From a bacterium (GTDB lineage: Bacteria; Desulfobacterota; Binatia; UBA12015), in assembly GCA_018970825.1 (NCBI GenBank), contig JAGWVP010000157.1:1-7214 (forward strand): a stretch of DNA of 7,214 bases. The letters are read 5' to 3'. The notes beneath the pieces are model-generated. The model saw only the letters and a program-made list of their open reading frames with translations, searched no databases and was not told the origin of the DNA. Shown here one piece after another: positions 1-5,077 of this stretch (position 1 is its first letter; each line of letters starts with the position of its first letter). Position numbers and translations under genes: made by a program.

Positions 1-2
1 GG

Positions 3-248
3 CTCGGCCACGAACTCGAGAAGGCCTTCGGCGGGCGCACCCGCTACAAGTGGTCCGACGACGGCTCGCTCGAAGCCGCGTGGACGCCCGCGGCGGAGCC
101 GAAGACGACGGCGGCCGCGCGCAAGCCGGCGAAGCCGGCTGCACGCAGGAAGCCGGCCGCCGGAACGGGGGCGAAGCCGGCGGCGCGCCGCAAGGCGCCC
201 GCCGCCGCGAAGAAGAAGGCCTCGCCGAAGGGTCGTCGCAAGCGCTAA
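3..248 (+). CDS. 3' end of a protein with a histone-H1-like basic tail (partial)
   Basis: The frame is open from the left edge and ends at TAA (246-248), giving the last 81 residues; the start lies outside the window. The first 27 or so visible residues (LGHELEKAFGGRTRYKW, then SDDGSLEAAW) look like the end of a folded domain that I do not recognise. Residues 34-81 form a low-complexity tail rich in Lys, Arg, Ala and Pro, with KPA, ARRK and AAAKKK units, ending in KGRRKR. About 19 of those 48 residues are Lys or Arg. Such tails in high-GC bacteria resemble eukaryotic histone H1 and are known on DNA-binding or nucleoid-associated proteins, and as extensions on unrelated enzymes. Nucleic-acid or polyanion binding is therefore inference only. 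The last four bases overlap the end of the convergent hydroxylase gene. Coding is well supported by frame and codon bias; the function is unknown. Confidence 0.75.
   Translation, partial: LGHELEKAFGGRTRYKWSDDGSLEAAWTPAAEPKTTAAARKPAKPAARRKPAAGTGAKPAARRKAPAAAKKKASPKGRRKR
121..181 (+). repeat. Short direct repeats encoding the K-P-A tail units
   Basis: The octamer AAGCCGGC occurs four times, at 123-130, 132-139, 150-157 and 174-181, all in the same reading frame and coding Lys-Pro-(Ala). This is the DNA counterpart of the basic tail. Copy-number slippage at such a tract would lengthen or shorten the tail without breaking the frame when whole codons are gained or lost. It is a coding low-complexity repeat, not a mobile or regulatory element. 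Confidence 0.5.
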
Positions 249-964
249 CGTCGCCGGGTCGTCCCGAAGAGGGCGTCCCCGAGCGGCAGCACGAAATTGA
301 AGTTCCACCGGTCCATGAGGGCCGGGTCGTGGTGCACGCGGTGGTGTCGCGTGGCCGCCTGCACGAGCGGACGTCCCGCCCACGGGTGTTCGGTGGGCAG
401 GTGGGCGAGCGCGTGCACGACCTCGTAGACGGCGTAGTAGGCGACCACCTCGAGCAGGAAGAGCCAGGCGATGCGAGCCGACACGAGCCTCCCGATCAGG
501 GCGGCCGTCGGCGCGACCGTCGCCACGAGGAGCGGCAGCGCCCACGGCGGGAAGAGGACCCAGCGCAGGTCGTCCCGGTCCTCGCACGCCATGTCCCGAC
601 GCGTGAAGAAACCGTGGTGCTCGACGACGTGGCGGTGGTGGACCGCACGCGGAATGACGGCGACGTGCATCGCCCAGCGGTGACTCGCATACTCGCCGAG
701 GACGAGCAGGACGAGAAATCCCGCGATCCACGCGAGGTCGGACGGAGCGAAGGGAAGCGCCCGGGGCAGCGTCGCGACGAGCCCCGCCGCGACGAAGGCC
801 GCGACCAGCGCGACGTGCCGCCCGGCCCGGTACCCCGGGGGGGTCTTCGCACGGAAGCGGTTGCGGACGGCCGCGGTCGCAGGCATCGCCCCGGCCGGGT
901 CGCCGTCGCCCGTGCCGAGGTGCGGCCCGCTGCCTGCCGCCCCCGTCCGGCTCTCTGCGTCCAT
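245..964 (-). CDS. Fatty acid hydroxylase-superfamily membrane di-iron protein
   Basis: This is an integral membrane protein of the sterol desaturase/fatty acid hydroxylase superfamily, which uses a His-ligated di-iron centre and O2 to hydroxylate or desaturate lipid substrates. Numbered from the ATG at 964 (239 aa), the histidine boxes are HRWAMH (95-100), HHRHVVEHH (109-117), an H-x3-H near 184-188 (HALAH) and HHRVHH (207-212). Hydrophobic segments lie near 49-66, 76-95, 137-161 and 162-188. The C-terminal MDRWNFNF and LPLGDALFG stretch, next to the last box, is typical of the family and recalls CrtZ-like carotenoid hydroxylases. The substrate (fatty acid, sterol or carotenoid) cannot be read from the sequence. 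The start is uncertain: the frame opens further up to an ATG at 1090, inside the divergent dehydrogenase start, but third-position GC falls above 964. A shorter start at 886 (213 aa) keeps every motif. No start has a convincing Shine-Dalgarno. The TAG stop (245-247) overlaps the TAA of the convergent upstream gene. Confidence 0.88.
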   Translation of the reverse strand: MDAESRTGAAGSGPHLGTGDGDPAGAMPATAAVRNRFRAKTPPGYRAGRHVALVAAFVAAGLVATLPRALPFAPSDLAWIAGFLVLLVLGEYASHRWAMHVAVIPRAVHHRHVVEHHGFFTRRDMACEDRDDLRWVLFPPWALPLLVATVAPTAALIGRLVSARIAWLFLLEVVAYYAVYEVVHALAHLPTEHPWAGRPLVQAATRHHRVHHDPALMDRWNFNFVLPLGDALFGTTRRR

Positions 965-1026
965 CGCGGCGCCCGCGGTACCGCGGCCCGCCGGCCGAGG
1001 CAACCCGGGACCCGACGGGAATCGAC

Positions 1027-1053
1027 CACGCGCCTCGGCTAGCCTCCCGCGTG
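1027..1053. promoter_or_regulatory. Near-symmetric inverted repeat in the divergent intergenic region
   Basis: The outer half-sites CACGCG (1027-1032) and CGCGTG (1048-1053) flank a perfect 8-bp palindrome GGCTAGCC (1037-1044), with spacers of 4 and 3 bases. It lies 36 bp upstream of the dehydrogenase ATG and about 60 bp upstream of the preferred hydroxylase start, where an operator for either gene would be expected. The TAGCCT at 1040-1045 could alternatively be a weak -10 for the dehydrogenase. GC-rich DNA makes palindromes by chance, so this is only a candidate. Confidence 0.3.
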
Positions 1054-1073
1054 CCGGCCCCCCGCGGCCGGGG

Positions 1074-1080
1074 AAGGGGA
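1074..1080 (+). promoter_or_regulatory. Ribosome binding site of the acyl-CoA dehydrogenase
   Basis: The purine run AAGGGGA, within a longer GGGGAAGGGGA, ends 8 nt before the ATG at 1089. It selects this ATG over the longer open frame beginning at 861, whose first 76 codons read as low-complexity Pro/Ala/Arg sequence. Confidence 0.6.
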
Positions 1081-1088
1081 CTCCGACC

Positions 1089-2300
1089 ATGGATTTCGAT
1101 CTCTCCGAGCGCGCGCGCCGCTACGTCGACCTCGCCGAGCGCTTCGTGCGCGAGCGCGTCGTACCCGCCGAGTCCGTCTACGTCTCCCAACTCGTCCGCA
1201 GCGACGACTGGCGCCGGTGGCGCATTCCCCCGGTGCTCGAGGAATTGAAGGCCGAGGCGAAGGCGGCCGGCCTCTGGAACCTGTTCCTGCCCGACGAGGA
1301 GTGGGGCGCGGGACTCGACAACCGGGACTATGCGCCGGTCGCCGAGATCACCGGGCGCAGTTTCCTCGCGCCCGAGGTCTTCAACTGCAGCGCACCCGAC
1401 ACCGGGAACGCCGAGGTGCTGGTCAAGTACGGCAGCGACGAGCAGAAGAAGCGCTGGCTCGAACCGCTGCTCGCCGGCGAGATCCGCTCCGGGTTCTCGA
1501 TGACCGAGCCCGCCGTCGCATCGAGCGACGCGACGAACATGAAGGCGACCTGCGAGGTGCGCGGCGACGAGGTCGTCCTGAACGGCCAGAAGTGGTGGAC
1601 GAGCGGTGCAGGCGACCCGCGCTGCAGGTTCCTCATCTTCATGGGCGTGACCGACCCGGACGCCGATCGACACCAGCGCCACTCGATGGTGCTCGTCCCG
1701 ATGGACTCGCCCGGCGTGAAGATCCTGCGCATGCTCCCGGTCTTCGGGCATCTCGACGAACCGCACGGCCACGCCGAGATCCTGTTCGACGAGGTTCGGC
1801 TGCCGCGCTCGGCGTTCATCGCGGGCCCCGGCCGCGGGTTCGAGGTCGCGCAGGGCCGGCTCGGGCCCGGTCGCATCCACCACTGCATGCGCGCGATCGG
1901 CGCGGCCGAGCGAGCCCTCGAGCGCCTGTGCGAGCGGGCCCTCGGGCGCGTCGCCTTCGGCAAGCCGCTCGCGAATCTCGGCGGCAACCGCGACGTGATC
2001 GCCGACTGCCGCATGGCGATCGACCAGGCGCGCCTGCTCACCCTGAAGGCGGCCTGGGAACTCGACAGGCACGGGACCTTCGGTGCGCTGACCAGCATCT
2101 CCGCGATCAAGGTCGTCGCGCCGAACGTGCTCCAGCGCGTGGTCGACGCCGCGATCCAGGTGCACGGCGGCGAAGGCATGGCCGACCCGGAGCTCGGACG
2201 TCTCATGGGGATGGCACGCGCGCTGCGGATCGCCGACGGCCCCGACGAGGTGCACCGCGGGATGGTCGCCCGGCTCGAACTCGCGAAGTACGGGCGCTGA
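1089..2300 (+). CDS. Acyl-CoA dehydrogenase, ACAD10/11-like
   Basis: This 403-residue FAD-dependent enzyme would introduce an alpha,beta double bond into an acyl-CoA, passing electrons to ETF, as in fatty acid or related acyl chain breakdown; the location is cytoplasmic. The N-terminal helical domain covers roughly 1-130 (GLWNLFLPDEEWGAGLDN at 61-78). The middle beta domain carries the family signature FSMTEPAVASSDATN (136-150) and LNGQKWWTSGAGD (164-176). The C-terminal helical domain has FGKPLA (290-295), QVHGGEGM (357-364) and IADGPDEVHR (381-390). The last motif is diagnostic of the ACAD10/ACAD11 branch: the position of the catalytic Glu in MCAD-type YEGT is Asp383 here. Length matches the ACAD domain alone, without the N-terminal kinase/hydrolase domains of the eukaryotic proteins. 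It is transcribed divergently from the hydroxylase and ends 12 bp before the convergent SGNH gene, so it looks monocistronic. The acyl substrate is unknown. Confidence 0.95.
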   Translation: MDFDLSERARRYVDLAERFVRERVVPAESVYVSQLVRSDDWRRWRIPPVLEELKAEAKAAGLWNLFLPDEEWGAGLDNRDYAPVAEITGRSFLAPEVFNCSAPDTGNAEVLVKYGSDEQKKRWLEPLLAGEIRSGFSMTEPAVASSDATNMKATCEVRGDEVVLNGQKWWTSGAGDPRCRFLIFMGVTDPDADRHQRHSMVLVPMDSPGVKILRMLPVFGHLDEPHGHAEILFDEVRLPRSAFIAGPGRGFEVAQGRLGPGRIHHCMRAIGAAERALERLCERALGRVAFGKPLANLGGNRDVIADCRMAIDQARLLTLKAAWELDRHGTFGALTSISAIKVVAPNVLQRVVDAAIQVHGGEGMADPELGRLMGMARALRIADGPDEVHRGMVARLELAKYGR

Positions 2301-2312
2301 GCTCGGCGCCCC

Positions 2313-3479
2313 CTACCGTCGCGGGGGCCGGCCCCGGCGGAGAGCGTCCGACACGAGCCGGGCCGCCTCGTCCGCACCCGCGGGCGACCAGTGCGGATCG
2401 CAGGGAAGGAAGCGCCGCACGGTCGCGGAAGCCGAGCCGTCGACCTCGAACCCGTTCACGAACCTGAACTCCGGCCATCGCCCTTCGAGCGATCGAAGGT
2501 GCCGCACCCACCACGGTTCGTCGGGCGATCGCTTCGCGACCCGGACGTAGTCGAAGTCGGCCCGGCTCGGGATGCCGAGGACGACCACGTCCCGGGCACC
2601 CCGTCCGATCGCCGACGAGATCACGCGCTCGAGGAAGTGGACGGCCGCCTTCTGCCGGGACGACGAGGCCGAGAACCATGGCGACGAATCGGGGCGCGGC
2701 GTCGCCCCGCGTTGCTGCGCCATCAGCCTCAGGTTCATGTAGAGGCGCACCGCGGCCGAACGAACGAGTTGCGCCCAAATCCAGCCGGCGGCGTCGCTCT
2801 GCCCGAGCGAAGCCGACTTCACCGACGCCTCCGGGTAGATGATCTCGTACCCCGACGCGCCGTCCTCCCGCTGGTAGGGACGGTGCCGTCGGCCGTAGCT
2901 CTTCATCGACGCGGCATCGTTGTCCACGAAGTCGTTGGCAGGAAGGAAACCCACCACCACGGCATCGTGGCGGAACCGGCTCGCGAGCCCCTCGTAGAGC
3001 AGGTGGTACTGGACCGGCCCGAAGTCGTACGCCGAACCGAAGTTCAGGACCGGGCGGCCGAGTCTCTCCTGCAGGCGGACCGGGAACGTGCTCGACTCGG
3101 GGAGCCCGTACCCCTCGACGAAGCTGTCCCCGAGGGCGACGACCGAATTCTCCGGCGTGCCGGGTCCGAAGTCGAAGGAGCTTCGGGCCCCGACGTCGTT
3201 CGACCGGTACACGACGTCGAAGCAGGCCTTCGCGTGACGGCTGGTCGCACCGGGGAGGTGCCACGCGCCCCACGGCTCCACCTCGTTCCGCCAGGTCAGC
3301 CCCTGGTTCAGGAGATGCGTCGGCGACGTGACGCCGTGCTCGACGTACGCATCCCGCACGAGACCGGTCGCGAGGGCGAGGAACGAGAACGCCTCGATCG
3401 AGGCGACGAAACCGAGACCGACCGCCGCCCATCGGCAGCCACGGGCTCGGAAGCGATCCCTTCCGGCCGACCTTCGCAC
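2313..3479 (-). CDS. Membrane-anchored SGNH/GDSL-like hydrolase or esterase
   Basis: A 388-residue protein read from a GTG start at 3479. Residues 1-17 are Arg-rich, and about 18-41 form a hydrophobic segment (WAAVGLGFVASIEAFSFLAL), fitting a signal anchor or uncleaved signal with the catalytic domain outside the cytoplasmic membrane. VVYRSNDVGARS (89-100) is the conserved lead-in common in SGNH proteins. Block I is VALGDSFVEGYG (114-125) with the candidate nucleophile Ser119. Gly148 or Gly154 may serve as the oxyanion Gly. Asn182 in FLPANDF matches the block III Asn, and CDPHWSPAG (360-368) supplies the Asp361/His363 pair of block V. Family members are esterases, lipases or O-acetyl hydrolases/transferases acting on lipids or polysaccharides; the substrate cannot be told. 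The GTG is chosen because it is the only in-frame start that keeps the hydrophobic segment; its ribosome binding site is weak. The gene lies 128 bp downstream of DUF1501 on the same strand and converges on the dehydrogenase gene. Confidence 0.85.
   Translation of the reverse strand: MRRSAGRDRFRARGCRWAAVGLGFVASIEAFSFLALATGLVRDAYVEHGVTSPTHLLNQGLTWRNEVEPWGAWHLPGATSRHAKACFDVVYRSNDVGARSSFDFGPGTPENSVVALGDSFVEGYGLPESSTFPVRLQERLGRPVLNFGSAYDFGPVQYHLLYEGLASRFRHDAVVVGFLPANDFVDNDAASMKSYGRRHRPYQREDGASGYEIIYPEASVKSASLGQSDAAGWIWAQLVRSAAVRLYMNLRLMAQQRGATPRPDSSPWFSASSSRQKAAVHFLERVISSAIGRGARDVVVLGIPSRADFDYVRVAKRSPDEPWWVRHLRSLEGRWPEFRFVNGFEVDGSASATVRRFLPCDPHWSPAGADEAARLVSDALRRGRPPRR
2324..2335. repeat. Perfect 12-bp GC palindrome at a convergent gene junction
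   Basis: GGGGCCGGCCCC lies within the last codons of the SGNH gene and 24-35 bp beyond the dehydrogenase stop. It could fold into a short stem in the dehydrogenase transcript and help end it, but there is no U-tract and chance palindromes are common at this GC content. Confidence 0.2.
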
Positions 3480-3558
3480 TCCGACGTCCGACCCCCCGCG
3501 CGCGAATGTCCCACGCGGGGCCCCGGGGGTCCAGTCTCCACCCCGTGCCGCGTCGGCC

Positions 3559-3596
3559 GTCCTCCTCCCCGCACGTTGCCCCGCCGGGACGAGGAC
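3559..3596 (-). terminator. Candidate hairpin terminator after DUF1501
   Basis: GTCCTCCTCCC (3559-3569) pairs with GGGACGAGGAC (3586-3596) over 11 positions with one mismatch, around a 16-nt loop. It begins 11 bases beyond the DUF1501 stop in the direction of transcription. There is no U-tract, so it may be a Rho-assisted terminator, an RNA 3'-end stabiliser, or an attenuating element before the SGNH gene. Confidence 0.35.
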
Positions 3597-3607
3597 CGAA
3601 GGGCCCC

Positions 3608-5062
3608 TCAGGTCTTGAAGAGCGGTACGCCCCCGACCGGCCGCACGAGGTCGAAGTTCGGGCTCTGCCACTGCTCGTCGACCGGCAGCGACGCGACCGA
3701 GTCGACCGGCAGCAGGGACTGGACCTGGGCGTTCGAGAGCCCGAGCCAGTGGCGCAGCACGGTGCCGTAGACGTCGCGCACGTCGGTCGAGCGGAAGGCG
3801 CCGGACTGCCTGTAGACCGTGTTCCCGCTGTCGTCCCAAGCGCTCTCGGCGACGTTCGGGTGATTGCCGTAGATGCCGCCGTTCACGCCGCCACCGACGA
3901 GGAACACCGGTCCCTGCGACCCGTGATCCGTGCCGTTGTCGTTCTGCATCGGGCGGCGCGAGAACTCGCTCCAGACGAGCACCGCCACCTTGTCGGCGAG
4001 CCCCGCGCCGATCTCCTCGAGGTCGTCGAAGAAGACCTTGAGGGATGCACCGACTTCCGCGTGGAGGGAGAAGTGCTGCCCGTCCGGGTCGGCGCCGCGC
4101 TGGTCCGAGTGCGTGTCGTAGCCGCCGTTGCGCACGCGGAAGTAGCGCGCGGCGACGTTGGGCGCCCCCGCCTCGACGCCCTGGATGACCCGGGCCACCT
4201 CGCGCAGGTCGTAGCCGAGACCTCGATCGAGTTCCGAGTAGACCGAGTGGAGCGGAGTCCGGCCGAGTTGGTGGTAGCTCTCGCTGCTCTGGAGGGCCGA
4301 GAGTCCCGTCGTGCCGATCGCGTCGTAGAGCGTTCCGGTCACGTGCTGCTGGCAGGACGCGACGAACGCCGCGCGCTTCGCCGCGACGTCGGCCGGATCG
4401 TCGGCCGGGTCGTAGGGAAAGTCGAAGTCGTCGAGCCGCTCGAAGGCGAGGATGCCGGTCGCCGGCTGCTGCAGTTCGCCGGCGACCGAACCGCCGATGC
4501 AGACGCCCGGAGCCTCGGTCGCGCCGTAGAGCGGGGCGAGGTGGCGCCCGAGCCAGCCTCCGCCGGTGTAGGCGCCGATCCCGAACGGGTTCGCGGACGC
4601 CCACATCGAGAACGCCTCGGCGTGGGACAGGCTGTAGGACGGCAGGCCGACGCCCTGGACGACGGCGAGCCGTCCCGCCTGGTGGAGCGCCTGGAGCCCG
4701 CCCGCTCCGGCCGCGACCCCGGGGACGCCGGCGAATCCAGGGTGGAGGCCGAGCGCGGCTCCGGTGTTGGGGTCGACCCCGATCGGCAGGAGCGCATCCG
4801 GGGCGAGCCGGAGGCCGCCCGGCCCGGTGAGCCGTGCCCGCTCGTAGTCGAAGCGCAGGCTGCCGCCGCCGTCGTCGATCGGGGACACCGTGTTCAACCC
4901 GTCGTTGCCGCCGTCGAGGAAGAGCACGACGAGGTAGCGGTCGAGTCCCGGCGTCGCGAGAGCGTCGCGCACGAACGGGTGACCGAACAGGCCGGGCCCG
5001 AGCAGCGCGCCCGCGGACGCGAGCGCGCCGCGGGAGAGGAACCGTCTGCGGGTGATCGCCAT
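3608..5062 (-). CDS. DUF1501 family protein with Tat signal
   Basis: A 484-residue protein of the DUF1501 family, related to the alkaline phosphatase/sulfatase superfamily; no activity is settled for the family. The N terminus is a twin-arginine signal: TRRRFLS (4-10), a hydrophobic Ala/Gly/Leu stretch (13-26), and a possible cleavage after ALA (34-36), so the protein is probably exported already folded. Family motifs follow in order: FLDGGNDGLNTVSP (48-61), SHAEAFSMW (146-154), GGWLGRHLAPLYG (168-180), YDTHSDQ (315-321), VWSEFSRRPMQNDNGTDHG (363-381), GGIYGNHPN (395-403) and TDVRDVYGTVLRHWLGL (426-442). Asp50, Asp316, His318, Glu366, Asp379 and His380 are plausible metal ligands by analogy with the superfamily. 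The length is usual for a full-length member. It is the second gene of an operon with DUF1800, 13 bp downstream, and its ribosome binding site overlaps the DUF1800 stop codon, so translation is probably coupled. Confidence 0.93.
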   Translation of the reverse strand: MAITRRRFLSRGALASAGALLGPGLFGHPFVRDALATPGLDRYLVVLFLDGGNDGLNTVSPIDDGGGSLRFDYERARLTGPGGLRLAPDALLPIGVDPNTGAALGLHPGFAGVPGVAAGAGGLQALHQAGRLAVVQGVGLPSYSLSHAEAFSMWASANPFGIGAYTGGGWLGRHLAPLYGATEAPGVCIGGSVAGELQQPATGILAFERLDDFDFPYDPADDPADVAAKRAAFVASCQQHVTGTLYDAIGTTGLSALQSSESYHQLGRTPLHSVYSELDRGLGYDLREVARVIQGVEAGAPNVAARYFRVRNGGYDTHSDQRGADPDGQHFSLHAEVGASLKVFFDDLEEIGAGLADKVAVLVWSEFSRRPMQNDNGTDHGSQGPVFLVGGGVNGGIYGNHPNVAESAWDDSGNTVYRQSGAFRSTDVRDVYGTVLRHWLGLSNAQVQSLLPVDSVASLPVDEQWQSPNFDLVRPVGGVPLFKT

Positions 5063-5071
5063 GATTCCGCG

Positions 5072-5077
5072 CCTCCT
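5072..5077 (-). promoter_or_regulatory. Strong ribosome binding site of DUF1501, overlapping the DUF1800 stop
   Basis: On the minus strand a perfect AGGAGG lies 9 nt before the DUF1501 ATG and shares its first two bases with the TAG stop of DUF1800. Ribosomes finishing DUF1800 would sit on this site, which suggests translational coupling of the two proteins. Confidence 0.8.

Noticed and set aside
50..1042. A 330-codon open frame on the plus strand opposite the hydroxylase
   Set aside because: It overlaps the hydroxylase, which has four histidine boxes, and reads as charged low-complexity sequence (runs of Arg, Glu, Asp). It is a GC-driven shadow.
861..1088. Upstream extension of the dehydrogenase (76 extra residues)
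   Set aside because: The dehydrogenase fold begins at MDFDLSERAR with a good ribosome binding site. The upstream part is Pro/Ala-rich and overlaps the hydroxylase on the other strand.
3480..4604. N-terminal extension of the SGNH frame through the DUF1501 gene (763 codons in all)
   Set aside because: The extension is out of frame with DUF1501 on the same strand and is Arg-rich nonsense. The GTG at 3479 gives a basic N terminus plus hydrophobic anchor followed by the SGNH domain.
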